Positions 8,507 to 16,360 of a DNA stretch of 64,000 bases are shown one piece after another. Position 1 is the stretch's first letter. Each line of letters starts with the position of its first letter. The DNA lies in assembly GCF_023716565.1 (NCBI RefSeq), contig NZ_CP071848.1:2542001-2606000 (forward strand), read 5' to 3'. Source of the stretch: Vibrio sp. SCSIO 43136 (GTDB lineage Bacteria; Pseudomonadota; Gammaproteobacteria; Enterobacterales; Vibrionaceae). Position numbers and translations under genes: made by a program. Below the pieces are notes generated by a model that saw only the letters and a program-made list of their open reading frames with translations, was not told the origin of the DNA and ran no database searches.

Positions 8507-9922
8507 ATGATTAAATTTGGTACTGGTGGCTGGCGTGCATTTATTGGCGAAGAGTTCACCAAAGACAATGTATGTTTAGTTGCCCAAGCGGTAGCGAACA
8601 TCATCAAAGATGAAAACGTTGCTGAAGAAGGGTTTGTTATCGGTTATGACCGCCGCTTTCTATCTGATAAAGCGGGGCGCTGGTTTGCTCAAGTACTGGC
8701 AGCCAATGGCATTAACGTCAGCTTAATCAACAAATTCGTCCCTACCCCTGTCGTGATGTTCAAAGCCAAAGAGATGAACTGCGCCTACTCGGCTTGTATC
8801 ACTGCCTCTCACAACCCAGCTGACTATAACGGTGTTAAAGTCTTCATTCGTGGCGGTCGTGATGCCGACGAAGTGATCACCGCAAAAATTGAGCAGCAAA
8901 TTGAATCTCTAACCCAAAGTGATGTGCAAAACATCGATTTTGAGGCCGCAATTGACAGCGGGGCAATTACGCTCATTAACCCAATGAACGAGTTTGTCGA
9001 CTCAATCATCAATTTCATCGACATTGAAGCGATTAAAAAAGCCAACTTGAAAGTCTTAGTTGACCCTATGTTCGGTGTGGCGAAGAACGCCCTGCAAACC
9101 GTACTGATTAATGGTCGATGTGACGTTGACGTAATCAACGATGGCAAGAACCCTGACTTTGGTGGCCTCATGCCGTCTCCAAGTGCGGCGACACTATATC
9201 GCCTCAAACACCTAGTCGCCGCCGAAGGATACGATATCGGGATCGGTACCGATGGTGATGCTGATCGACTCGGTATCATTGATGAAAAAGGTAACTTTAT
9301 CCACCCGAACGAAGTGCTGATATTGCTGTACTATTACTTGCTGGAATACAAAGGCTGGCAAGGCTCAGTGGTGCGCAACATAGCAACGACACACTTACTG
9401 GACAAGATAGCCGAAGACCACGGTGAAAAGTGTTTCGAAGTGCCAGTCGGCTTTAAGCATATCAGCTCAAAGATGGAAGAAGACGATTCATTGATTGGTG
9501 GTGAAAGCTCTGGCGGCCTGACCATTCGTGGCCACATCAAAGGCAAGGATGGTGTATTCGCCTCTAGCCTACTGGTTGAAATGATCAGTGTTACAGGCAA
9601 GAAACTGTCAGAAATGCTCGATGAAATTTACGCTAAATACGGTTACGCCTACACAGCAGAAGGGGATTGCACCTTTAAACCAAATCAGAAAGAGTCTCTC
9701 TACCACCGTATCTACGTAGAGAAACAGCTGCCTGAATTTGACTATGAAGTGGAAAAAGTAAGCTATGAAGATGGCGCTAAGGTCTACTTCAAAAATGGCG
9801 GCTGGGTAATTGCCCGCTTCTCAGGCACTGAGCCACTTTTACGTATTTTCGCTGAAATGGAAGACCAACCTAAAGCCGAGCAAATCGTTGCAGAAATGAA
9901 GCGCTTCTTGGCATTGGATTGA
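8507..9922 (+). CDS. Phosphoglucomutase/phosphomannomutase family protein, probable GlcNAc-1-P mutase of the chitin operon
   Basis: 471-residue alpha-D-phosphohexomutase. The phosphoserine loop TASHNP puts the phosphorylated residue at Ser101. The metal loop GTDGDADR has Asp249/251/253, the sugar-binding loop reads GGESSGG, and the C-terminal phosphate loop reads RFSGTEP. The start is ATG 8507 after GAAGGA; in-frame TTG at 8477 lacks a site and sits just after the terminator. Position after chbP suggests GlcNAc-1-P to GlcNAc-6-P conversion, feeding NagA/NagB; a glucose or mannose mutase role cannot be excluded from motifs alone. Confidence 0.87.
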   Translation: MIKFGTGGWRAFIGEEFTKDNVCLVAQAVANIIKDENVAEEGFVIGYDRRFLSDKAGRWFAQVLAANGINVSLINKFVPTPVVMFKAKEMNCAYSACITASHNPADYNGVKVFIRGGRDADEVITAKIEQQIESLTQSDVQNIDFEAAIDSGAITLINPMNEFVDSIINFIDIEAIKKANLKVLVDPMFGVAKNALQTVLINGRCDVDVINDGKNPDFGGLMPSPSAATLYRLKHLVAAEGYDIGIGTDGDADRLGIIDEKGNFIHPNEVLILLYYYLLEYKGWQGSVVRNIATTHLLDKIAEDHGEKCFEVPVGFKHISSKMEEDDSLIGGESSGGLTIRGHIKGKDGVFASSLLVEMISVTGKKLSEMLDEIYAKYGYAYTAEGDCTFKPNQKESLYHRIYVEKQLPEFDYEVEKVSYEDGAKVYFKNGGWVIARFSGTEPLLRIFAEMEDQPKAEQIVAEMKRFLALD

Positions 9923-9927
9923 TGCTG

Positions 9928-10040
9928 TAGCTCTCCCCCTTTCCAAGGGGGAGCTGGAGGGGGTTCTGCACAACCTTAACCTGATGTACTAGGGCTATCA
10001 GCCCCCCTCCTAACCAACGTCAGAATACCAGCCGCTTGAA
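9928..10040. repeat. Palindromic G/C-block element between convergent genes, probable bidirectional terminator
   Basis: Begins with a perfect 9-bp hairpin CTCCCCCTT / AAGGGGGAG (9933-9953). The larger stretch is also an imperfect inverted repeat: GTAGCTCTCCC near 9928 pairs with GGGAAGCTAC near its end, and GGAGGGGGTT pairs with CCCCCCTCC. It fills most of the 134-bp gap between the mutase (+) and fbpC (-) stops. It looks like a dispersed intergenic repeat; copy number cannot be tested within this window. Confidence 0.6.
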
Positions 10041-10056
10041 AGGGAAGCTACAAACG

Positions 10057-11085
10057 CTAAAACGCCAACAACCCTTCAGGTTCAATTTCTACCCCGACTG
10101 CCTGATTGAGCTCTAATGGTTCATTTGAACTCGCTAACAGCTTTGCGCCATTGGCTTCAATCATGTAACGGCAGTGATCCCCCATAAATTGCTGCTCAAG
10201 CACTTTATAAGCACTAGATTCTTGAGCAAAGATCTTCACCTGCTGAGGTCTCAATAGCAGCTCACAAGCCTGCTCCAAACCGATTTTAGCTTGAGCGAGC
10301 GCAGGAAATGCGCCAAATTCAGTCGCAAAATTTTGCTCATCAATACGAGTGGCAGGTAGGTAGCTACCACCCCCAAGAAAATCGGCCACGAACTTGCTTG
10401 CGGGTTGATAATAGAGTTCAGCGGCGGTACCAAACTGCTCAATGACACCATGATTCATCACTGCCATTTTGTCGGCAAAAGCAAATGCCTCCTCACGACT
10501 ATGGGTGACGAAAATAGCGGTCACACCTTGTTGTTTGAAGATCTTACGGATCTCACCAATCAATTGATGACGAACTTGGGTATCAATGTTGGAAAAAGGC
10601 TCATCAAGCAACAGTAGATCCGGCTTGTACGCCAAGGCACGGGCTATAGCGACTCGCTGCTGCTGCCCCCCCGAAAGCTGATGCGGGTAACGATCATTGA
10701 GCCCATCCAACTTAACCAAACTCAACATCTCATTGACTCGATCTAGCCTTTGTTGTGGGTCGACAGCTGTCAGTGCAAAGCCAACATTTTGCTCAACCGT
10801 TAAATGTGGGAACAGCGCATAATCTTGAAATATCATACCAATATTTCGTTTTTCTGGCGCAACCCAAGTCGAACCATTATCCATCAATTGCTGATTGAGA
10901 AGGATCTCCCCTTGACTGAGAGGAAGCAGACCAGCGATCGCTTTGAGTAATGTCGTTTTACCGCACCCACTGGCGCCAAGTAGACAAATGATCTCCCCAG
11001 TTTCGACCGACAGAGATAAAGATTCTAAGATGGTTTGTTGCTGATACTGACAGCTCAACTGGTTGATAGTTAAAGCGCTACTCAT
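10057..11085 (-). CDS. fbpC: Ferric iron ABC transporter ATP-binding protein
   Basis: 342-residue ABC ATPase. Walker A is GASGCGKTT, signature LSGGQQQRVAIARAL, Walker B LLLLDEPFSNID, H-loop VTHSREEA, with a C-terminal TOBE-like regulatory domain from about residue 240. It energises uptake of Fe3+ delivered by FbpA. The ATG overlaps the permease stop as TGATG, so I start it there rather than at the TTG one codon upstream; coupling would balance permease and ATPase. Members of this family also transport thiamine, putrescine or phosphonates; the adjacent FbpA and Fur-like site favour iron. Confidence 0.9.
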   Translation of the reverse strand: MSSALTINQLSCQYQQQTILESLSLSVETGEIICLLGASGCGKTTLLKAIAGLLPLSQGEILLNQQLMDNGSTWVAPEKRNIGMIFQDYALFPHLTVEQNVGFALTAVDPQQRLDRVNEMLSLVKLDGLNDRYPHQLSGGQQQRVAIARALAYKPDLLLLDEPFSNIDTQVRHQLIGEIRKIFKQQGVTAIFVTHSREEAFAFADKMAVMNHGVIEQFGTAAELYYQPASKFVADFLGGGSYLPATRIDEQNFATEFGAFPALAQAKIGLEQACELLLRPQQVKIFAQESSAYKVLEQQFMGDHCRYMIEANGAKLLASSNEPLELNQAVGVEIEPEGLLAF

Positions 11086-12710
11086 CAATGCACCCTCTCC
11101 AACGAACGGTTAATCAAAATAAGTGGTATTAAACCAACCAATACCAACAGCACCGCAGGCATTGCGGCAAGCTCCAAATGTTCATCTGAAGCAAAATTAT
11201 AGACATAGGTTGCTAGGGTTTCGAAATTAAAAGGACGCAGCAATAGTGCAGCGTTAAGCTCCTTCATCGATTCGATGAACACGAGTAACAGTGCAATAAG
11301 AATGCCTCGACGAATCAAAGGAAAGTGCACTTTTGGCAACATCGCATTTGGGGTATAACCCATAGTGCGAGAAGCCATATCTAAACTCGGTGACACCTTA
11401 TTTAAATTACTCTCTATGCTACCAATAGCTACGGCAGAAAAACGCACCACCATGGCAAAGATAATGGCAAACATCGACCCTGAGAAAATCAGCCCCGGCC
11501 TTCCCCACTCCATCCAGCGAGCAAAGTCATTGATAGCGTGATCCAAGCTGACCACAGGAACCATCACACCAATCGCTAGTACGGTTCCTGGCACGGCATA
11601 GCCTAGCGAAGAAAAACGCAGTGGCAACACCGCTCGTGGTGAGCTTTGCAAACGCATTGAGAAGTTAACAATCAAAGCGATGAACACAGCAATCACAGCG
11701 GCGATCGCAGAAACTTGCAGGCTATTGATCGCATAGGCTCTAAACTCTTCAGTCCAACTTTGGCTAAAGTAAGTCCATGAATAGGAAAGTAGCTGCCCAA
11801 GCGGCAAAAAGAACGCTATGGCGACTAACCCCCAGCACCACACTAGAGCCAGCCACTTTTTCCAACCTTCAAGCTGGTAGCGCTGCTCTCCGTGAGCAGA
11901 AAACTCACTTTGATATAGCTTTTGCTTTCTGCGGCTAAATCGCTCTGCACTCAAAAACAGCACCACAACCACCAGCATCACCGCGGAGATCTTAGCGGCG
12001 GCAGTTAGATTTGAGTACCCCAACCAAGTGTCATACACCGCAGTGGTTAGGGTGTTTACAGCAAAGTAGCTCACTGTGCCAAAATCGCCGACCGTTTCCA
12101 TGGCAACTAATGACAACCCCACGGCAATCGCTGGACGCGCTAGAGGAAGAGAGATTCGGTAGAAACTTTGCCATGGTGAACATTTCAATAGTCGTGCGGA
12201 CTGGAGTAAAGAAACACTTTGCTCCATAAATGCCCCGCGGGCTAGCAAGTAAACATAGGGGTATAGCACCAACGCCAATACCCAGATTGCTCCGCCCAAG
12301 GTTCTTAAATCAGGAAACCAATACTCGCCACCTTGCCACCCCGTAAGGTCTCGAAGCCAGATTTGGATAGGGCCTGCATAGTCAAACCAATCGGTGAAGA
12401 TGTAACCAACGATATACCCAGGCATGGCTAAAGGAAGCACCAAAGCCCATTGTAAGTATTTGTCCCCCGGCAAGCGGCACATGGCCATCAGCCAGGCACT
12501 TGGCAAGCCAAACACCAAGCTCAGTGCCATGACACCAAACACCAACACAAAAGTATTGTAAGTATAAGTTGGTAGCACTGTGTCTATCAGATGCGCAAAA
12601 AGGTCATCTGTTTCGCCGATTGCGATAAAGAAGATCGCTAAGATCGGCAAAACCAGCAGTGAGGCTAAGCTCCAACTGCTGGTTTTCCATACGTAATTAT
12701 TGTCTTTCAT
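11085..12710 (-). CDS. fbpB: Ferric iron ABC transporter permease (fused two-domain)
   Basis: 541-residue inner-membrane protein with two homologous permease halves (about 1-265 and 285-541), each with about six transmembrane segments and an EAA-type cytoplasmic loop (second copy near MASRTMGYTPNAMLPKV). This duplicated layout is typical of FbpB/AfuB/CysT-like iron permeases, where one chain replaces a homodimer. It follows fbpA after 77 bp containing a hairpin and overlaps fbpC. The ATG is preceded by AGAGGCAAATG, a usable ribosome site. Confidence 0.92.
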   Translation of the reverse strand: MKDNNYVWKTSSWSLASLLVLPILAIFFIAIGETDDLFAHLIDTVLPTYTYNTFVLVFGVMALSLVFGLPSAWLMAMCRLPGDKYLQWALVLPLAMPGYIVGYIFTDWFDYAGPIQIWLRDLTGWQGGEYWFPDLRTLGGAIWVLALVLYPYVYLLARGAFMEQSVSLLQSARLLKCSPWQSFYRISLPLARPAIAVGLSLVAMETVGDFGTVSYFAVNTLTTAVYDTWLGYSNLTAAAKISAVMLVVVVLFLSAERFSRRKQKLYQSEFSAHGEQRYQLEGWKKWLALVWCWGLVAIAFFLPLGQLLSYSWTYFSQSWTEEFRAYAINSLQVSAIAAVIAVFIALIVNFSMRLQSSPRAVLPLRFSSLGYAVPGTVLAIGVMVPVVSLDHAINDFARWMEWGRPGLIFSGSMFAIIFAMVVRFSAVAIGSIESNLNKVSPSLDMASRTMGYTPNAMLPKVHFPLIRRGILIALLLVFIESMKELNAALLLRPFNFETLATYVYNFASDEHLELAAMPAVLLVLVGLIPLILINRSLERVH

Positions 12711-12734
12711 TTGCCTCTATACATCAGGCTATTC

Positions 12735-12757
12735 AGCCATGCACCAAGTGCATGGCT
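12735..12757 (-). other. fbpA-fbpB intercistronic hairpin
   Basis: Perfect 10-bp stem AGCCATGCAC / GTGCATGGCT with loop CAA and no T-run. A stable hairpin after the binding-protein gene commonly protects its 3' end and partly blocks readthrough, so that binding protein exceeds permease. That role is inferred by analogy. Confidence 0.6.
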
Positions 12758-12787
12758 GCCAAACAGAAGCATGACACTTCGTTGGTA

Positions 12788-13801
12788 TTACAGGTCAAAT
12801 TTCACTTCATCAACCAGTTTCACTGCTGCTTCGTGGTGAGCGGCAATTTCTTCTAGTGATAGAGTATCCGCTTTGTAGTCACCCCAAGACGCTACTAGTT
12901 CAGAACGCTTAACACCCGCTTTCACTGGGTACTCGAAGTTCACTTCTGCGTACATTTGCTGAGCTGTGTTGTCTGTTAGGAATTCCATTAGTTTTTGAGC
13001 ATTTTCTTTGTTAGGCGAGTATTTCGCCATCGCCATGCCGCTGATGTTTACGTGAGTACCCTGAGCGTTTTGGTTCGGGAAGTTGATGTATACTGCATCA
13101 GCCCATACTTTTTGCTCTGCATCGTTAACCATCTTGCCTAGGTAGTAGCTGTTACCCAAAGAAACATCACATAGGCCTTCTTTGATTGCTTTCACTTGAC
13201 CACGGTCGTTACCTTGAGGTTTACGAGCCAAGTTTGCTTTCACGCCTTCTAGCCACTCTTTCGTCGCTGCTTCACCTTTCTCCGCAATCATTGCTGAGAT
13301 TAGAGAGATGTTGTAAGGGTGCTTACCGCTACGAGTACAGATTTTGCCTTTAAATTCAGGCTTTGCAAGGTCTGCGTATGTGAAATCATCGCCTAGCTTA
13401 CCAACACGGTCACGAGATGAGTAAACAGCTCGTGCACGAGTTGTGATCCCAAACCATTCATTGTTGTCGTCTTGGTACTGAGCCGGGATGTTTGCTTCGA
13501 TGATTTCGCTGCTAACCGGCTGCACTAAACCTTTTTTCGACAGTTCAGCAAGACGGCTGATGTCCACAGTAAGAATCACGTCAGCTGGGCTGTATTCACC
13601 CTCTTGTGCTAACTTCTCTGCTAACCCTTTTTTAGCGAACTTAACGTTTACTTTGATACCAGTTTCTTTGGTGAACTCTTTAAACATAGGCTCAACCAAG
13701 AACGGCTGACGGTAAGAGTATACGTTAACTTCTTCAGCTGCCATTGCGCTCGGTGCAATCACACTTGCAGCAACTGCCGCTAGAGTAAGCATTTTTTTCA
13801 T
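12788..13801 (-). CDS. fbpA: Ferric iron ABC transporter substrate-binding protein
   Basis: 337 residues. The signal peptide (MKKMLTLAAVAASVIAPSAMA, cleaved before AEEVNVYS) marks a periplasmic protein. The mature part is an FbpA/AfuA-type iron-binding protein with paired tyrosines near the middle (NSYYLG) and VYINFPNQ. It delivers Fe3+ to FbpB. The start is ATG 13801 after GGAAAGGA; the TTG start 18 bp upstream would put charged residues before the signal peptide. The promoter and Fur-like box upstream indicate iron repression. The binding loading state (free Fe3+ or chelate) cannot be told. Confidence 0.92.
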   Translation of the reverse strand: MKKMLTLAAVAASVIAPSAMAAEEVNVYSYRQPFLVEPMFKEFTKETGIKVNVKFAKKGLAEKLAQEGEYSPADVILTVDISRLAELSKKGLVQPVSSEIIEANIPAQYQDDNNEWFGITTRARAVYSSRDRVGKLGDDFTYADLAKPEFKGKICTRSGKHPYNISLISAMIAEKGEAATKEWLEGVKANLARKPQGNDRGQVKAIKEGLCDVSLGNSYYLGKMVNDAEQKVWADAVYINFPNQNAQGTHVNISGMAMAKYSPNKENAQKLMEFLTDNTAQQMYAEVNFEYPVKAGVKRSELVASWGDYKADTLSLEEIAAHHEAAVKLVDEVKFDL

Positions 13802-13828
13802 TACGATGATCCTTTCCAATAATTCAAA

Positions 13829-13880
13829 TGATAAGTGTTATCAATCGCTTTTATTATAGGAATTTATTAATCAGGCGCAA
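13829..13880 (-). promoter_or_regulatory. fbpABC promoter with Fur-like operator
   Basis: Reading on the minus strand: TTGCGC (13875-13880), 16-bp spacer, TATAAT (13853-13858), then the dyad TGATAAGTGTTATCA (13829-13843) across the expected start site. The dyad matches 12 of 15 positions of the Fur 7-1-7 core TGATAATGATTATCA, including both TGATAA/TTATCA arms. A site placed there would block RNA polymerase when iron is replete. Confidence 0.75.
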
Positions 13881-13904
13881 GGGTGCATTCATCTAAATAA
13901 CAAA

Positions 13905-13930
13905 AAAACCTGCTCATCAGAGCAGGTTTT
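13905..13930 (-). terminator. amtB terminator
   Basis: Stem AAAACCTGCTC / GAGCAGGTTTT with loop ATCA; on the minus strand it ends in a run of T, 28 bp past the amtB stop. Confidence 0.9.
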
Positions 13931-13958
13931 CATTTTAAAAAGAGTAACTAGATGTTAA

Positions 13959-15188
13959 TTACTTCACTGATACGAACTCAGGGTAAGCACCAACACCACA
14001 GTCAATCATATCCATACCTTCAAGCTCTTCTTCTTCCGAAACTCGGATACCAAGCGTTGCTTTCAAGATAGCCCACACTACTAAGCTTGCGCCAAATACC
14101 CATGCAAAGATAACTGCTGCACCGAATAGCTGAGTACCGAAGCTCGCATCTGCGTTGCTAAATGGAACCACTAGTAGACCAAATAGACCACATACACCGT
14201 GTACTGAGATAGCACCTACTGGATCATCAATCTTCACCTTATCCATAGCAACGATTGAGAAGACTACTAGTGCACCTGCTGCTACACCGATACCAACAGC
14301 CACAAGTGGAGATGGAGATAGTGGGTCAGCAGTGATTGCTACTAGGCCAGCTAGAGCGCCGTTCAGAATCATAGTTAGGTCTGCTTTGCCCCAAGTTGTT
14401 TTACAAACTAGTAGCGCTGCAATTGCACCTGCTGCCGCTGCCGCGTTAGTGTTCAGGAAGATTTGACCTACTGCTGTTGCGTTCTCGAAGTCAGAAACCA
14501 TTAGCTGAGAACCGCCGTTGAAACCAAACCAACCGAACCAAAGGATGAAAGTACCTAGCGTTGCTAGAGGCATGTTCGAGCCTGGGATTGGGTAAACTTC
14601 ACCGTTTTTACCGTATTTGCCTTTACGAGCACCTAGAAGTAGTACACCTGCTAGAGCTGCTGCTGCGCCAGCCATGTGAACGATACCTGAGCCTGCGAAG
14701 TCACTGAAACCTGCTTCAGATAGGAAACCGCCGCCCCATGTCCAGTAACCTTCAACTGGGTAGATAAACGCTGTTAGTACTGCTGCGAAGATTAGGAAAG
14801 ACCAAAGCTTCATACGCTCTGCCACCGCACCTGATACGACAGACATCGCTGTTGCAACAAATACTACTTGGAAGAAGAAGTCTGACTCTAGAGAGTGGTC
14901 AGCGCCTTCACCTTGAGTGCCGATAAGCGCACCGATTGATGGAAGCCAACCGCCTTCACCGTTGTCTACATACATGATGTTGTAACCAACAACTAGGTAA
15001 GTAGTACACGCAATCGCGTACAGACAGAAGTTTTTAGTTAGGATTTCCGTGGTGTTCTTAGAGCGAACAAGGCCCGCTTCAAGCATGGCAAAACCTGCTG
15101 CCATCCACATTACCAACGCACCTGAAATTAAGAAGAAAAAAGTGTCTAGTGCGTAACGTAGTTCCGTTACTGTCAATGATAGTTCCAT
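13959..15188 (-). CDS. amtB: Ammonium transporter
   Basis: 409-residue Amt/Mep/Rh-family channel with 11 predicted transmembrane helices, N-terminal part outside. The conserved pore histidines are in GSGIVHMAG and ISVHGVCG. The C-terminal cytoplasmic tail (EEEELEGMDMIDCG) is the surface that PII contacts. It conducts NH3/NH4+ at low ammonium. The gene lies 18 bp after glnK, whose product blocks it when nitrogen is sufficient; the pair is driven by a sigma-54 promoter. No signal peptide cleavage site is obvious, as in other Vibrio members. Confidence 0.96.
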   Translation of the reverse strand: MELSLTVTELRYALDTFFFLISGALVMWMAAGFAMLEAGLVRSKNTTEILTKNFCLYAIACTTYLVVGYNIMYVDNGEGGWLPSIGALIGTQGEGADHSLESDFFFQVVFVATAMSVVSGAVAERMKLWSFLIFAAVLTAFIYPVEGYWTWGGGFLSEAGFSDFAGSGIVHMAGAAAALAGVLLLGARKGKYGKNGEVYPIPGSNMPLATLGTFILWFGWFGFNGGSQLMVSDFENATAVGQIFLNTNAAAAAGAIAALLVCKTTWGKADLTMILNGALAGLVAITADPLSPSPLVAVGIGVAAGALVVFSIVAMDKVKIDDPVGAISVHGVCGLFGLLVVPFSNADASFGTQLFGAAVIFAWVFGASLVVWAILKATLGIRVSEEEELEGMDMIDCGVGAYPEFVSVK

Positions 15189-15206
15189 AATCCTGTCCCC
15201 TTATCC

Positions 15207-15545
15207 TTAAAGCGCTTCAACATCAAGCTCACCAGTACGGATACGTACTGCTTGGCTCAAGTCGTAAACGAAAATCTTGCCGTCACCGATTTTACCGGTG
15301 TGTGCTGCCTTGCTGATCGCTTCAACAATGCGGTCCACGTTGTCGGCTTGTGTAGCAATTTCTAGTTTTACTTTTGGTAGAAAATCTACTTGGTATTCTG
15401 CACCACGGTATAGTTCTGTGTGACCTTTCTGACGACCAAAGCCTTTCACTTCACTTACTGTCATACCTTCAATACCAACATCCGCTAGTGCTTCCCTAAC
15501 ATCATCTAGGCGGAATGGTTTAATAATTGCGCTGATTAATTTCAT
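15207..15545 (-). CDS. glnK: Nitrogen regulatory protein P-II (GlnK)
   Basis: 112 residues, the canonical PII length. The T-loop contains the uridylylation tyrosine Tyr51 (RGAEYQVD), and the B/C-loop signatures GDGKIFV and RTGE are present. It senses 2-oxoglutarate/ATP/ADP and binds AmtB to shut ammonium entry. Coupling to amtB identifies it as GlnK rather than GlnB. A sigma-54 promoter lies upstream. Confidence 0.94.
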   Translation of the reverse strand: MKLISAIIKPFRLDDVREALADVGIEGMTVSEVKGFGRQKGHTELYRGAEYQVDFLPKVKLEIATQADNVDRIVEAISKAAHTGKIGDGKIFVYDLSQAVRIRTGELDVEAL

Positions 15546-15587
15546 GGCATCCTCATTTGTGTATGTCCTTTTACGTTTTATTAGTAA

Positions 15588-15603
15588 TCAAGGTACGTGC
15601 CAA
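15588..15603 (-). promoter_or_regulatory. Sigma-54 promoter of glnK-amtB
   Basis: Minus strand TTGGCACGTACCTTGA. It matches the -24 element TGGCACG and the -12 element TTGC except for the last base, with the required 4-bp spacing. It lies 43 bp upstream of the glnK ATG. Confidence 0.85.
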
Positions 15604-15656
15604 CTTTTTTAATTCAACTAAAACAACAACTTAAATAAAACACCATGCTATAACGA

Positions 15657-15687
15657 AAAAGAGCGCACCAAAACGGTGCACTCTTTT
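15657..15687. terminator. yacL terminator that also matches an NtrC site
   Basis: 13-bp arms AAAAGAGCGCACC / GGTGCACTCTTTT with one wobble and loop AAAAC, giving a T-run on either strand, 31 bp past the yacL stop. The core GCACCAAAACGGTGC (15665-15679) matches the NtrC consensus GCACYANNNTGGTGC at all but one position. It is centred about 95 bp upstream of the predicted sigma-54 start site, where enhancers normally sit. Confidence 0.75.
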
Positions 15688-15717
15688 AACTTAAATCTAA
15701 CAAATTTGGTGCAGCGT

Positions 15718-16086
15718 TTAGAATCGCACCAAAAATGCACGCCAACCGAGCAAAGCTTGGTGCAAATCTTCAAATCCACACACCGATATGCTCTCTTCAT
15801 CGTAAAAATGAAAGTCTTCCTCAAGCTCAGTTTCATCTTCACCAAACAAAAAGTTAGCCTGAACTAGCGCTTCATTGTTTTGCAGCACTAACGTCAGCTC
15901 TTCACCGACTAAACGCCACTCTTGGCTCGAATCTTTAAGCTCATCTAGCTTGGCCAGCACCTGTGACAGTTTGGCGTCATCACGCCCTAGTTCTTCCGTA
16001 AACCAGCGCCCGAGCACCTCATGCCCCATAGAAAACTCAGCACGGTAAGTACCTTCTAGGGTGTTTTTTTTGAAATCAAAGTCCAT
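15718..16086 (-). CDS. yacL: YacL family protein (UPF0231)
   Basis: 122-residue acidic cytoplasmic protein of unknown function. It starts MDFDF and contains EWRLVGEELTLVL and a very acidic stretch EDETELEEDFHFYDEE. Enterobacteria keep the same acnB-yacL order, which supports the assignment. No catalytic motif or membrane segment is visible. Half-sites resembling NtrC boxes (TTGGTGC, GCACCA) recur in its 3' end and may belong to glnK control rather than to the gene. Confidence 0.85.
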   Translation of the reverse strand: MDFDFKKNTLEGTYRAEFSMGHEVLGRWFTEELGRDDAKLSQVLAKLDELKDSSQEWRLVGEELTLVLQNNEALVQANFLFGEDETELEEDFHFYDEESISVCGFEDLHQALLGWRAFLVRF

Positions 16087-16185
16087 GGGTTGTCTCCAAC
16101 GGGTTTAAGCGAGAGGTCGCTAATGTTCTATAGGGTTTTGTTGGGGGTATTTTGGGGAATAACAGGAAGAATGCAAATAAAGAAT

Positions 16186-16293
16186 AGCGGTAAAAGAAAG
16201 CGGTAACGAAAAGACGGTGAGCGGACGCTTTGCTAATGGTCTTCGGTAATACTCATTCAATCACTCGCCGATTACCGTGTGCCCTTTACCGCT
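16186..16293. repeat. Imperfect palindromic repeat between acnB and yacL
   Basis: 108 bp flanked by AGCGGTAAAAG and CTTTACCGCT (terminal inverted repeat). Nested pairs inside are AGCGGTAACG with CGATTACCGT, and CGGTGAGCG with CACTCGCCG. The transcript would fold into one long imperfect hairpin. It has no coding potential and looks like a dispersed Vibrio intergenic repeat; copy number needs a whole-genome search. Confidence 0.65.
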
Positions 16294-16305
16294 TCCCGAA
16301 AAACA

Positions 16306-16336
16306 AAAAGTCCCCAACTAACCGTCAGGGACTTTT
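16306..16336 (-). terminator. acnB terminator
   Basis: Arms AAAAGTCCC / GGGACTTTT with a 13-nt loop; on the minus strand it ends in a T-run, 24 bp past the acnB stop. Confidence 0.75.
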
Positions 16337-16360
16337 ACTATCTAAGTGTGTTGAACTTAA

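Noticed and set aside
8144..9600. Long reading frames on the minus strand across chbP and the mutase
   Set aside because: They lie wholly inside strongly supported plus-strand enzymes, lack ribosome sites and resemble no family; shadows of codon bias.
15648..15867. Short frames on both strands in the glnK-yacL gap
   Set aside because: They run over the terminator/NtrC palindrome and the yacL 3' end; no family resemblance or ribosome site.
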